The position numbers and the translations under genes are program-made. From Leadbetterella lacunae (GTDB lineage: Bacteria > Bacteroidota > Bacteroidia > Cytophagales > Spirosomataceae), in assembly GCF_042649125.1 (NCBI RefSeq), contig NZ_JBHRYQ010000001.1:620001-684000 (forward strand): a stretch of 64,000 bases of DNA. The letters are read 5' to 3'. Below the pieces are notes generated by a model, which saw nothing but the letters and a program-made list of their open reading frames with translations, made no database searches and was not told the DNA's origin. Below are positions 36,819-46,069 of this stretch, in pieces. Within the stretch, counting starts at the first letter, position 1; each line of letters starts with the position of its first letter.

Positions 36819-38702
36819 ATGGCAGAAGAAAGCAAAGTCACCTATGACGAAGACAGTATTAGGTCCTTAGATTGGAAGGAGCACATTAGGCTCAGACCAG
36901 GTATGTATATTGGTAAACTTGGCGACGGTTCGTCTCCCGACGACGGTATTTATGTACTTTTAAAAGAGGTCATGGATAACTGTATAGATGAGTTTGCGAT
37001 GGGCAATGGAAAAGCAATTGACATAACCCTAAATGACGGTAAGGTTATCATCAGAGATTATGGTAGAGGTATACCACTTGGTAAAGTAGTAGATGTAGTA
37101 TCGAAAATAAATACAGGTGCCAAATATGACAGCAAGGCTTTTCAAAAATCCGTTGGTTTAAATGGTGTAGGTACTAAAGCCGTGAATGCACTGTCTTCTT
37201 ATTTCAAAGTGAAATCTTTTAGAGAAGGTGAAAGTAAATTTGCGATTTTTGAACGTGGTGTATTAATCGAAGAAACTGGTATTGAGATTAGCTCTGAAAA
37301 AAATGGTACATATGTGGAGTTTATCCCAGATTCAACAGTTTTTAAAAACTATCATTACATACCGCAATATCTTGAAAATATGATTTGGAATTATTGCTAT
37401 CTAAATGCAGGTTTGGCAATAAATTTCAATAAGAAAAAATATTTATCTCAAAATGGTCTTTTAGATCTTTTGTTAAGAAAAACGGATGATTCTAACCTAA
37501 GGTATGACATAATTCACCTCAAGGGTCCAGATATTGAACTCGCATTGACGCACGGCAACCAATATGGCGAGGAGTATTACTCATTTGTAAATGGTCAAAA
37601 TACTACACAAGGCGGTACTCACCTTTCTGCTTTTAAAGAGGCTATTGTTAAAACAGTGAGAGATCACTTTGGCAAAGACTATGCTCCAGAGGATATTCGT
37701 CAATCCGTAATTGGAGCCATTTCTGTGAGAATTCAAGAGCCAGTTTTTGAGTCTCAAACAAAAACTAAACTAGGGTCAACCAACATATCTTTAGAAGATA
37801 ATGCACCTACTGTAAGAACCTTTATCAATGATTTTATTAAGGAGCATTTGGATAACTATTTGCACATGCATGCAGATGTTAAAGATGCACTTAAGAAACG
37901 TATAGAGCAGTCGGAGAGAGAAAGGAAAGAGTTGGCAGGTGTAAAGAAAATAGCAAATGAAAGAGCAAAAAAAGCTAATCTTCATAATAAAAAATTAAGG
38001 GATTGCCGTTTTCATTATACTGACGAAAAGTATGAAGACAGGTTAGAAACTATGCTTTTCATTACGGAAGGTGACTCTGCAAGTGGATCAATTACTAAAG
38101 CAAGAAGCCCTGAAACCCAGGCTGTATTTAGTTTAAGAGGAAAACCATTGAACTGTTTTGGCTTAAGCAAAAAGGTAGTGTATGAAAATGAAGAGTTTAA
38201 CTTACTTCAGCACGCACTTGATATCGAAAACGGTATAGAAGGTCTTCGTTTTAATCATATAATAATTGCTACCGATGCCGATGTAGATGGTTCTCACATT
38301 AGGTTATTGTTATTAACTTTCTTTTTGCAGTTTTTTCCAGATGTGGTGCGTGAAGGTCATTTGTTTATTTTACAAACACCACTTTTTAGAGTTAGAAATA
38401 AAAAAGAAACGCTCTATTGTTATTCTGATGAAGAAAAACAAAATGCCATCAAAAAACTAGGAGGTAAGCCAGAAATAACCCGTTTTAAAGGTTTGGGTGA
38501 AATATCTCCTCACGAGTTTGAAGGCTTTATTGGTAAAGAAATAAAATTAGATCCTGTTATTTTGGAAAAAGAATCTTCTATTCCTAAAATTTTAGGGTAT
38601 TATATGGGTAAAAATACGCCTGATCGACAAAATTTCATTATTGAAAATTTAGTAATCGAAAAAGACATAATTGAGGAAAAAGAGATAATTTTGGAGGATT
38701 AA
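36819..38702 (+). CDS. parE: DNA topoisomerase IV subunit B
   Basis: A 627-residue type IIA topoisomerase ATPase subunit. The GHKL ATP site has EVMDNCIDE and the GRGIPLG element, followed by GLNGVGTKAVNALS. The transducer domain is followed by the TOPRIM domain with TEGDSASGS and DADVDGSHI. The length and lack of the gyrase-type insertion point to ParE, as annotated in Bacteroidota, rather than GyrB. It works with ParC, which is not in the window, to decatenate daughter chromosomes. The gene is 17 bases from pheA. Confidence 0.93.
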   Translation: MAEESKVTYDEDSIRSLDWKEHIRLRPGMYIGKLGDGSSPDDGIYVLLKEVMDNCIDEFAMGNGKAIDITLNDGKVIIRDYGRGIPLGKVVDVVSKINTGAKYDSKAFQKSVGLNGVGTKAVNALSSYFKVKSFREGESKFAIFERGVLIEETGIEISSEKNGTYVEFIPDSTVFKNYHYIPQYLENMIWNYCYLNAGLAINFNKKKYLSQNGLLDLLLRKTDDSNLRYDIIHLKGPDIELALTHGNQYGEEYYSFVNGQNTTQGGTHLSAFKEAIVKTVRDHFGKDYAPEDIRQSVIGAISVRIQEPVFESQTKTKLGSTNISLEDNAPTVRTFINDFIKEHLDNYLHMHADVKDALKKRIEQSERERKELAGVKKIANERAKKANLHNKKLRDCRFHYTDEKYEDRLETMLFITEGDSASGSITKARSPETQAVFSLRGKPLNCFGLSKKVVYENEEFNLLQHALDIENGIEGLRFNHIIIATDADVDGSHIRLLLLTFFLQFFPDVVREGHLFILQTPLFRVRNKKETLYCYSDEEKQNAIKKLGGKPEITRFKGLGEISPHEFEGFIGKEIKLDPVILEKESSIPKILGYYMGKNTPDRQNFIIENLVIEKDIIEEKEIILED

Positions 38703-38719
38703 TTAAATAAAATAAGGTA

Positions 38720-39793
38720 GTGACTTTAGAAGACGTAAGGCAAGAAATAGATAAACTGGATGATACTCTTTTGGAACTGTTAAACCAAAGGATGAATTGG
38801 GTGCATAAAGTAGGAGAGATAAAAAATAAAACAAAGGCTGTCATATACAGGCCTGAAAGGGAAAAGCAAATTATAGAGAGGCTTTTTGAGCAAAATAAAG
38901 GTCCTCTAAACAAAGATGCAATCGAAGCAATATTTTTAGAGATTTTTGCTGCAGCTCGAAATATAGAACTTCCAGAAAGAATAGCGTATTTGGGGCCAGA
39001 GGGCAGTTTTACTCACCAAGCTGCTGAAAGTAGATTTGGAGCCATGTCAGAATACGTGACTTTGCCTACGATCAAGGCCGTTTTTGAAGCGGTTGAAACT
39101 GAAAGAGTGCGTTTTGGTGTAATCCCTATCGAAAACAACCAAGAAGGTATAGTATATGAAACGGTTGATTTACTAAACGAAACCCAAGTAAATATTGCGG
39201 CTGAGTTAAAGATTCCCGTACATTTTACGATGGCGACTGAGGCTGAAAATCCTTCAAAAATTAAACGTATTTATTCTAAAGATATCGCTTTTAGACAATG
39301 TAGAGGCTTTTTAAATAAATATTTTGAACAAACACACCCAGAGGAAATTCAAGTAGAATCTACGTCTAAAGCAGCAAAGTTAGCCGCTGAGGATCCTGAG
39401 GCCGCAGCAATTTGTAGTGAAATAGCAGCAAAACTATTTAGACTTCCAGTTTTATTCAAAAACATAGAAGACAACTCAAACAACCGAACACGTTTTTTTA
39501 TAATATCAAAAACTTTTGAAAATCAGCCTTCAGGTAACGATAAAACTACGCTTGTAGCAAGACTGCCAAAGACAGATGAATCAGGAGTTTTGGCGAACTT
39601 TTTAATGGATTTTAAGGAGCAAAATATTAACCTTACCAAGATAGAAAGCAGACCATACAAAGGAGACGAAGACTTTAACTTTTGGTTTTTTGTAGAACTT
39701 TTGGGATACCACAAAGACGAAAAATTCCAGGAAATATTAAATAAACATGGTGATTATATCAAAGTGTTAGGTAGCTATGTACGCAATGCCTAA
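38720..39793 (+). CDS. pheA: Chorismate mutase/prephenate dehydratase
   Basis: A 357-residue bifunctional enzyme for phenylalanine synthesis. The N-terminal AroQ chorismate mutase domain (about 1-85) has LEDVRQEIDKLDDTLLELLNQR. The dehydratase domain starts IAYLGPEGSFTHQAA and includes IENNQEGIVYETVDLL and the catalytic NNRTRFFII. An ACT regulatory domain with ESRPYKGDEDFNFWFFVE (allosteric phenylalanine site) ends it. The start is GTG. It follows parE closely and converges on the GT-C-like gene with a 4-base overlap. Confidence 0.94.
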   Translation: MTLEDVRQEIDKLDDTLLELLNQRMNWVHKVGEIKNKTKAVIYRPEREKQIIERLFEQNKGPLNKDAIEAIFLEIFAAARNIELPERIAYLGPEGSFTHQAAESRFGAMSEYVTLPTIKAVFEAVETERVRFGVIPIENNQEGIVYETVDLLNETQVNIAAELKIPVHFTMATEAENPSKIKRIYSKDIAFRQCRGFLNKYFEQTHPEEIQVESTSKAAKLAAEDPEAAAICSEIAAKLFRLPVLFKNIEDNSNNRTRFFIISKTFENQPSGNDKTTLVARLPKTDESGVLANFLMDFKEQNINLTKIESRPYKGDEDFNFWFFVELLGYHKDEKFQEILNKHGDYIKVLGSYVRNA

Positions 39794-41472
39794 AAGTTCG
39801 AAATTGTTTTTCCGGTTTCAAACTTTCGGATAGAATCCTTGGTGTATTGAATTTCAAAAAGTTTATAAGTGCCTTTAGGTACTAAAAATAGTGGGAAGGA
39901 AGCTTTTACGTTTGAATCGTAAAAGCTTTTTTGCTTTAAGAGCTGCATCGGATTATTTCTACGATGTTTGGCTGGAAAAATAAATGAAACTACCTCGTTT
40001 TCAATACTGAAATATAAACCATGAGCTTCGCATAAATCATTTTTTAAGGGATAAATGGCTTCTATAGATAATATATCATTTGTTTGATCTGTAATAAAAG
40101 TAGTACTTTTGGGCTCCACATGTAGAGTCCTATAGTCTTCCAGTTCATTTTTAGGGAAAACATAATCATTGGTCTGGTACATCTCTGTGAGCAAAGGATT
40201 CAGCAATTCCACGTGTTTCGGTATGAAATACTGGTTAGCCCATGTACCCGAATACCTCCAGTTTAATCCATCCGTTTCTGCATTTTTTCTTTTCATAATT
40301 CCCTCGTCTAGGTTGTTGTAATACGAGAGCACTAACATAAAAAAACTGAAACCACTTGCTGCTACAATAAAACTTCGATTGTTTTTAATGTTTTGAACTA
40401 AAAACAAATATACCAATGCAATAAGCATGTGAGAGTTAATAGTATAACGACTAACCATCGGAAATCCCGTGCGTGTCCAACCAATTAGAAGTCCTGTAGC
40501 GAGGAAGAATAATATGGAAGCAGTTAGGAATAAATCTGACTTTGAGTGTGCAAGTTTATTCAAATAAAGTATATAGTTTTTTGAGATAATGGTGTATTTT
40601 TTGAGAAAAAAGAATGTGAACAATATCACAATAATTAAACCTAAAGCTGTAGGTAAAATAACTCTTAATGAGCTGTTTGTAAGGCCTGTAGAGGTATCTG
40701 TTATATTTAGTGCGTATGAGCCGAGAAATTCAAAAACGTACAAAAATGCTTGAAGCGGATGTTCGGTAGGGGAGACATTTGGGTTCCATGCAGGTTTGTT
40801 ATAACCTAGAAAATATACAAATACTAAAATAACGCTTAAGGCAATCCAAATTCCAAGATTTTTGTATTTCTTTTTTACTAATAAAATCAAAGCACCAAGT
40901 ACTAGCATCAAAATGCCATTTCCATGTGTAAATAAGGCAATAATTGCAAATAAGAAAGAGAGTTTAAAGCCGTTTTTGGGATAATATAAAAGAAAATAAA
41001 GACTTAAAAATACATAGAAAATAACGGAGAAGTTTTGAAAAGGCACCATCAAAGATTGTAAGCTTTCAAAATATTGAGCATTGAATATCAGGAAGATAAC
41101 AGGTACATAAGTCAATATATTTGCATTATACGGCCTTGTGACTTTATAAAGAACGAAGAAAATGAGAATCAAATTAATAAAGCCTAGCATAGCTAAGGTT
41201 TTCATCTCAAATACACCAAAAATCAAGTAAATTGCTAAATTGAAAAGCCGATCATTTACAACACGGTGTTCATTGTTTAATGAAACAAACTCTTGTAGTT
41301 TTTCAGAGATTGGAGCATCTGAAAATAAATGATATACCGGAAGCATGATTCCATGGAAATCATCCCACCAGGGGATATTTACGGTGATCACATATTGAAA
41401 AAACCAAAGACAGCCAATAGTTATTAAACTAATACTCCAAAATATAATCTTTGTGTTTTTTTGTGAAATCAT
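39790..41472 (-). CDS. GT-C-like integral membrane protein
   Basis: A 560-residue protein with about 11-12 membrane helices and a C-terminal soluble domain of about 130 residues. The first periplasmic loop carries WWDDFHG and NEHRVVNDRLFNLA, an acidic-pair pattern seen in lipid-phosphosugar-dependent GT-C glycosyltransferases. No specific family is recognised. It follows ribF by one base and shares the transcript with uppP, whose product recycles undecaprenyl diphosphate, so a polyprenyl-linked glycosyl transfer is plausible. That is an inference. Confidence 0.6.
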   Translation of the reverse strand: MISQKNTKIIFWSISLITIGCLWFFQYVITVNIPWWDDFHGIMLPVYHLFSDAPISEKLQEFVSLNNEHRVVNDRLFNLAIYLIFGVFEMKTLAMLGFINLILIFFVLYKVTRPYNANILTYVPVIFLIFNAQYFESLQSLMVPFQNFSVIFYVFLSLYFLLYYPKNGFKLSFLFAIIALFTHGNGILMLVLGALILLVKKKYKNLGIWIALSVILVFVYFLGYNKPAWNPNVSPTEHPLQAFLYVFEFLGSYALNITDTSTGLTNSSLRVILPTALGLIIVILFTFFFLKKYTIISKNYILYLNKLAHSKSDLFLTASILFFLATGLLIGWTRTGFPMVSRYTINSHMLIALVYLFLVQNIKNNRSFIVAASGFSFFMLVLSYYNNLDEGIMKRKNAETDGLNWRYSGTWANQYFIPKHVELLNPLLTEMYQTNDYVFPKNELEDYRTLHVEPKSTTFITDQTNDILSIEAIYPLKNDLCEAHGLYFSIENEVVSFIFPAKHRRNNPMQLLKQKSFYDSNVKASFPLFLVPKGTYKLFEIQYTKDSIRKFETGKTISNF

Positions 41473-41473
41473 G

Positions 41474-42397
41474 TTAAATGACTTTTAGTGCCTCTATACA
41501 GTCTTCCTTTATTTGATGAATTAAATTTTGAATTGAATCAAATTTTTTCTCATCTCTGATATAGGCTATAATTTCTACTTTGATAGTTTCACCATAAATA
41601 TCGTCATTAAAATCGAAAATATGAACTTCTTGTGTAGTGCCTATTCCATCTACGGTTGGTCTATTCCCAATATTCATAATACCGGAATATGTGGCGTTTC
41701 TAAGGCTAACTTTTACCGCGTAAACTCCGTTTTTAGGAATCAATTTATATTCCTTCTGAATTTTAACATTGGCTGTGGGGAAACCAATAGTTCTTCCTAG
41801 TTGACGCCCTTTAACCACATGGCCTTCAAACGCATACGGTCTTCCTAATAATTCGTTGGCCACATGTACATTTCCTTTCAAAATGGCCTCCCTAATTTTA
41901 GTGGAGCTAATGGTGATATTCTCAATCTCTTGCCTAGTAATTTCTTCTATACCAATTTTGAATCTGTCGGCATTTTTAACCAAATAGTCCATGCCGCCTT
42001 CTCTATTTCTACCAAAACGGTGATCGTAACCAATTACCAGAGTCTTTGTACCTATTCCTTTAATCAAAATATCTTCTATGTACTGCTCTGAAGATAATTC
42101 TGAAAACTCTCTGGTGAAAGGTAGAATTATAAGATGATCAATTCCCACTTCTTTGAGTAATTCGGTCTTTTCATCTATAGTAGTAAGGAGTTTAAGGTTA
42201 TCATTGTCTTTGGATACTATTAATCTTGGGTGTGGCCAAAACGTAAGCAACACACTTTCTCCTTTGTTCTTTTTTGAGATTTCTTTCAGCCTGCTCAGTA
42301 TTTCTCTATGACCGAGATGAACTCCATCGAATGTGCCGGTGGTTACGACAGCATTTCCCAATGGTTTAAAGTCTGAAAGTTTATGATATATTTTCAT
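41474..42397 (-). CDS. ribF: Bifunctional riboflavin kinase/FAD synthetase
   Basis: A 307-residue enzyme that phosphorylates riboflavin to FMN and adenylylates FMN to FAD. The N-terminal nucleotidyltransferase domain has TTGTFDGVHLGHREIL, and the later GYDHRFGRNREGG and ISSTKIREAI. The C-terminal flavokinase domain has GRTIGFPTANV and the metal-binding PTVDG region. The length is standard. It is 35 bases after truB, a pairing common in bacteria. Confidence 0.95.
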   Translation of the reverse strand: MKIYHKLSDFKPLGNAVVTTGTFDGVHLGHREILSRLKEISKKNKGESVLLTFWPHPRLIVSKDNDNLKLLTTIDEKTELLKEVGIDHLIILPFTREFSELSSEQYIEDILIKGIGTKTLVIGYDHRFGRNREGGMDYLVKNADRFKIGIEEITRQEIENITISSTKIREAILKGNVHVANELLGRPYAFEGHVVKGRQLGRTIGFPTANVKIQKEYKLIPKNGVYAVKVSLRNATYSGIMNIGNRPTVDGIGTTQEVHIFDFNDDIYGETIKVEIIAYIRDEKKFDSIQNLIHQIKEDCIEALKVI

Positions 42398-42432
42398 AAT
42401 TGTTATTCAAAATTCAAGGAAAGAAATAGCGA

Positions 42433-43122
42433 TTAGATTTGGTTAGCTTCTTTTAGTTTTTCCACCAAATCTTCTACTGTGTAGGCATTATCAACCGAAA
42501 AGTTTCCAATTTTTGTTCTTCTTAATGAACTCAAAAAGCCTCCTGAGTTTAAGGCTTTACCAAAATCGTAAGCCAAACTTCTGATGTAGGTTCCTTTTGA
42601 GCATACCACTCGGAAACTAATTTCTGGGAAATTTTTTGTGTCAATATCAAATTCGAAAATTTCAATTTCCCTCGCTTTTAATTCTATCGTATTTCCTTTT
42701 CTGGCTTCGTCGTAAGCCCTCTTACCTTTAACTTTAATTGCCGAAAAAATAGGGGGCATCTGACTAATGACTCCCATAAAAGATAGCCTTGCTTTTTCTA
42801 GGCCTTCTTCGGTGATATGGTCCACAGGAAAGTTTGCGTCTACTTCAGTTTCTAAGTCGTATGAAGGAGTGGTTTTGCCCAATGTTATGGTTCCTGTATA
42901 TTCTTTAGGTAAGCCTTGGTATAGGTCTATTTCTTTGGTTTTTTTTCCCGTGCAGAGTATTAGCAAACCTGTAGCAAGGGGGTCTAAGGTGCCCGCATGC
43001 CCAACTTTTTTAAATTTGCCTGTGTATCTCACTTTATTGACTACATCAAATGAGGTCCAAGTAAGTGGCTTGTCAAGGAGTAATACCTCGTTATTAAATG
43101 GTATTTCTATTTCCGGAATCAT
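42433..43122 (-). CDS. truB: tRNA pseudouridine(55) synthase
   Basis: A 229-residue enzyme that makes pseudouridine 55 in the T-loop of tRNAs. The KPLTWTSFDVVNKVR start, KVGHAGTLDPLATGLL with the catalytic aspartate, the YTGTITLGKTTPSYD segment and CSKGTYIRSLAYDFG are all diagnostic. It is shorter than the E. coli enzyme because the C-terminal PUA domain is absent or reduced, as in many Bacteroidota. It overlaps the uppP stop by one base. Confidence 0.95.
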   Translation of the reverse strand: MIPEIEIPFNNEVLLLDKPLTWTSFDVVNKVRYTGKFKKVGHAGTLDPLATGLLILCTGKKTKEIDLYQGLPKEYTGTITLGKTTPSYDLETEVDANFPVDHITEEGLEKARLSFMGVISQMPPIFSAIKVKGKRAYDEARKGNTIELKAREIEIFEFDIDTKNFPEISFRVVCSKGTYIRSLAYDFGKALNSGGFLSSLRRTKIGNFSVDNAYTVEDLVEKLKEANQI

Positions 43123-43913
43123 TATACAATTTTAAGATCTACACCTGACCACATCAGTCCAAGTAAAATTAGTCCAAGAGCAATTCTATAATATCCGAAC
43201 ACTTTGAATCCATGTTTTTGTAGGAAACCAATGAAGAATTTTATTGCCACTATGGAAACAATAAATGCCACCACGTTACCCACACCCAAGAGCATAAGTT
43301 GTTCTTGGTCAAAGTTTAAGTCTCCATTTTTAAATCCTTTTAGTAGTTTATAGCCTGAAGCTGCAAACATGGTAGGCACTGCCAAAAAGAACGAAAATTC
43401 AGCCGCTGATTTTCTTGATAATCCTTGAAACATTCCTCCTATAATAGTAGCCGCAGATCGAGATACGCCCGGAATCATGGCAATGCATTGGAACAAACCG
43501 ATTATAAAACTGTTTTTATAATTAGCTTCCTCCTTTTGTGGTTTATCTTCAAATAGTTTATCGATAAATACCAAAACCACACCACCTAACAATAAACTTG
43601 TGGCAACAACCCACACGTTTTCTAGTATAGAATCAATGAAATCATTGGCCAAAAAACCGATGACAGCAGCTGGTATAAAAGCTACAAATAGTTTATAATA
43701 AAAATCTAACGTTTGGAAAAAACGCTTCCAGTACAATACTATTACAGCGATAATGGCTCCAAATTGAATGTTTACTTCAAATATTTTGGTAAAAGCTTGG
43801 TCAGCTATTCCCATAAAAGAAGCTCCAATGATCATATGACCCGTGGAGCTGATTGGAAGGTACTCTGTTATACCTTCAATAATGGCCAGAATTATGGCTT
43901 GGATTAGATTCAT
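43122..43913 (-). CDS. uppP: Undecaprenyl-diphosphatase
   Basis: A 263-residue BacA/UppP family membrane phosphatase with about eight helices that recycles undecaprenyl diphosphate for peptidoglycan and surface glycans. The family motifs are IIEGITEYLPISSTGHMI near the start and the later PGVSRSAATIIGGMFQGLSR. Loss of a bacitracin target makes overexpression a known resistance route in this family. It sits 4 bases after the DUF3098 gene. Confidence 0.95.
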   Translation of the reverse strand: MNLIQAIILAIIEGITEYLPISSTGHMIIGASFMGIADQAFTKIFEVNIQFGAIIAVIVLYWKRFFQTLDFYYKLFVAFIPAAVIGFLANDFIDSILENVWVVATSLLLGGVVLVFIDKLFEDKPQKEEANYKNSFIIGLFQCIAMIPGVSRSAATIIGGMFQGLSRKSAAEFSFFLAVPTMFAASGYKLLKGFKNGDLNFDQEQLMLLGVGNVVAFIVSIVAIKFFIGFLQKHGFKVFGYYRIALGLILLGLMWSGVDLKIV

Positions 43914-43917
43914 TTAA

Positions 43918-44163
43918 TCAAGATTTTTTCTTTAAAAGAGCATAAAATTCTATCATGAAGCCAGAAAAGGCTACGATTGGCCCGAGTGTTAAACCCATAA
44001 AACCAAATCCAAACTCTTCCTTATCGAGTGACATTATAATGAAACCAATGATTATCAAGGCTACACCCGCTAACATAATCGTGAAGTTACCTTTCCCAAA
44101 CGCAAGATGAGTTGGTTTTGAGTCAGCCATAACTGATTCTGTTTTTTCTTTTTTCTCTTTCAT
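43918..44163 (-). CDS. DUF3098 family small membrane protein
   Basis: An 81-residue protein with two helices (about 29-45 and 55-75) after a charged N-terminus. The segment GKGNFTIMLAGVALIIIGFIIMSLD is typical of DUF3098, a family found in Bacteroidota next to ftsX and uppP. Its function is unknown. The gene lies 3 bases after ftsX. Confidence 0.85.
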   Translation of the reverse strand: MKEKKEKTESVMADSKPTHLAFGKGNFTIMLAGVALIIIGFIIMSLDKEEFGFGFMGLTLGPIVAFSGFMIEFYALLKKKS

Positions 44164-44166
44164 TTT

Positions 44167-45045
44167 TTAATATAATTTATCTAAATCTAATTTGTGATAT
44201 CTAACTATGGATTGATAAGTACTCATTACCCCAATCATTGGACCCAAAATTAATAAAATTAAAAATAGCCAAATGGTATTTTGTGTATTCTGAATAATGG
44301 ATAAACCTTCTATTTGACTGATGGCGACTGTTTTAGTGAAAAATACCAATAATATTGCAATTAACGCTGCCACAGTTCCTTGGAAAAAACCTTTGGCTAA
44401 AAATGGTTTTTGAATAAAATAATCTGTAGCCCCTACAAGTTGCATGGTTCTGATAATAAACCGCTGTGAATACAAAGCAAGCTTAATAGTATTGTTAATC
44501 AGTAATAAAGTAGCTATGAAAAATATTAAAACTATGGCGGCTAAGATTTTATATACTTTGTTAACATTGGAAATTATCCCATTCAAAAAATCTTTGGCAT
44601 AGTCTACCTCAAAAACTCCAGGCACTTTTTCAATCTGAGTTTTCATTTCTTTGAGTCTACTCTCTGAAATATTCTCTTCTTTTAGTTTTATAGTGTAGGC
44701 GTCTCTAAATGGATTGTCGCCTAGTACCTCTTTAAAATTCTCTTTGGTATCTTTGAAAAATATATCAGCTGCAGTTTCTTTTGAGATTAAAACCACTCCA
44801 GGCCTCGATGATGTGTGCTCGGCTATTTTTAAATTGATAAGGTCTGATTTTATTTTAGCTAATTCTAAAGCATCGAGATCTCTTTCAAGGTAGACTTGGA
44901 TCTCTACATTTTGCTTTACGTATTTGATAAGTTCTTTTGAAGAAATAGCTATCCAGCCACAAAAGCCAATTAAAAAAAGGGCAACAGTTAAGCTGATGAT
45001 TATTAATATGCCTGGGTAACTACCTAATGTTTTATTAAAACTCAT
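44167..45045 (-). CDS. ftsX: Cell division protein FtsX
   Basis: A 292-residue permease-like protein of the FtsEX complex, with an N-terminal helix, a periplasmic domain (about 50-165) and three later helices. VQVYL-type and VEVDYAKDFLNGI segments are family features, together with LRTMQLVGATDYFIQKPF-like wording (here IRTMQLVGATDYFIQ). The FtsE partner is most likely the gene at 51.6 kb, about 7 kb away rather than adjacent. FtsEX controls murein hydrolases at division. It is the first gene of the run to ribF. Confidence 0.9.
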   Translation of the reverse strand: MSFNKTLGSYPGILIIISLTVALFLIGFCGWIAISSKELIKYVKQNVEIQVYLERDLDALELAKIKSDLINLKIAEHTSSRPGVVLISKETAADIFFKDTKENFKEVLGDNPFRDAYTIKLKEENISESRLKEMKTQIEKVPGVFEVDYAKDFLNGIISNVNKVYKILAAIVLIFFIATLLLINNTIKLALYSQRFIIRTMQLVGATDYFIQKPFLAKGFFQGTVAALIAILLVFFTKTVAISQIEGLSIIQNTQNTIWLFLILLILGPMIGVMSTYQSIVRYHKLDLDKLY

Positions 45046-45067
45046 TATTATTTTGGATCCTATTCTA

Positions 45068-45075
45068 CAAAGATA
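45068..45075 (-). promoter_or_regulatory. Putative -7 promoter element for the ftsX operon
   Basis: On the minus strand TATCTTTG matches TAnnTTTG and lies 22 bases before ftsX. No TTTG was found at the expected -33 position. It would drive ftsX, DUF3098, uppP, truB, ribF and the GT-C-like gene. Confidence 0.5.
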
Positions 45076-45129
45076 AATAATTATCTAAAGAAGCATATTA
45101 AATTGGGTTTCTTTTAAGGATTTTTAAGC

Positions 45130-45990
45130 TTATTCTCCGCGTTTTGCCATCTCTTTTAGTGCATTCCATTCGGCTATTTGCTCTGGCATGCTTTGTTCAA
45201 TAATGTTTTGAACGATAAGCGTTATTTCTTCTAAACTTTGGCTATCGTCAAAATAGATTGGTTTTTTGAATTTTACGCTCAATTCTGTATTCCTCTTTTT
45301 GTATTTTAAGCCAGTTTTGTTAAAAGCCCTTCTGAAGCCATTTATCACCACAGGCACCACTATCGGCTTGTTTTGAAGAATAATATGTGCGGTACCTTTT
45401 CTGATAGGAGCGTATGGACTGGTAGTTCCCTGGGGGAAACTTACTACCCAACCTGCCGAAAGGCCCTTTGAAACACTATCGCCTGCTGATGTATCTACTT
45501 CTCTTTTAACATTTACGCCTTCTGCCCTCCAGCTTCTTTCTACCAAAATAGCACCTGCAAGGCTAAATAGCTTGGGAATAAAGCCCGATTTCATGGTTTC
45601 TTTGGCTGCCACATAAAACGTTTTTCCTCTTGGCGAAAATAAATATATTGGAATTAGTTTTTTCCCAAAACCCCACTTGTGATTACAGAAGATATGGTAA
45701 AATGCAATTACATCAGCAAAGTAGGTCTGATGATTGGAGATAAAGAAAACGTTTTCGTTGGGTAGGTCTTTTAAATATTCTGTCCCTTCTATTTTAAGTT
45801 TGTTAACTACCGAAAGTCTCCAATAAGTAGGCCAGCCTGCTATAAATATTATGATTCTTTTTAGTAGGAGCCAATTACCGAAGGGGTCTTTTTGGAAAAT
45901 ACCAAATATGTCCAAATACGTCAAAAACTTAATAAAGTTTGAGTCGCTAGGATTTGGTTTTGGTAAGAAATTTTTAAGTATTTTTATCAT
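45130..45990 (-). CDS. 1-acylglycerol-3-phosphate acyltransferase family (PlsC-like)
   Basis: A 286-residue membrane-associated acyltransferase with a hydrophobic anchor near the start. The catalytic motif region is SNHQTYFADV (histidine and aspartate separated by five residues instead of four) and the second motif is FPQGTTSPYAPIRKGTAHI, where relatives have FPEGTRS. The changes (Glu to Gln, shifted Asp) suggest a divergent subgroup or a different acceptor, so lysophosphatidate acyl transfer is not certain. A 9-base stem hairpin lies against the start codon. Confidence 0.8.
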   Translation of the reverse strand: MIKILKNFLPKPNPSDSNFIKFLTYLDIFGIFQKDPFGNWLLLKRIIIFIAGWPTYWRLSVVNKLKIEGTEYLKDLPNENVFFISNHQTYFADVIAFYHIFCNHKWGFGKKLIPIYLFSPRGKTFYVAAKETMKSGFIPKLFSLAGAILVERSWRAEGVNVKREVDTSAGDSVSKGLSAGWVVSFPQGTTSPYAPIRKGTAHIILQNKPIVVPVVINGFRRAFNKTGLKYKKRNTELSVKFKKPIYFDDSQSLEEITLIVQNIIEQSMPEQIAEWNALKEMAKRGE

Positions 45991-46022
45991 TTAGGTTAAT
46001 TTCTGGTTATAGGTAACCTAAA
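45990..46022 (-). promoter_or_regulatory. Inverted repeat reaching the acyltransferase start codon
   Basis: TTTAGGTTA (45990-45998) and TAACCTAAA (46014-46022) form a perfect 9-base stem with a 15-base loop. In the minus-strand transcript the last base of the downstream arm is the A of the AUG. A second, competing GGTTA (46005-46009) could pair with the same TAACC at 46014-46018. No T-tract follows, so it is not a terminator. It may be an operator or an RNA structure that limits translation. Confidence 0.4.
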
Positions 46023-46069
46023 GTTAATGGAATTCAGAAAAGAACGGTTAAAATGAGTGAAATTAAATA

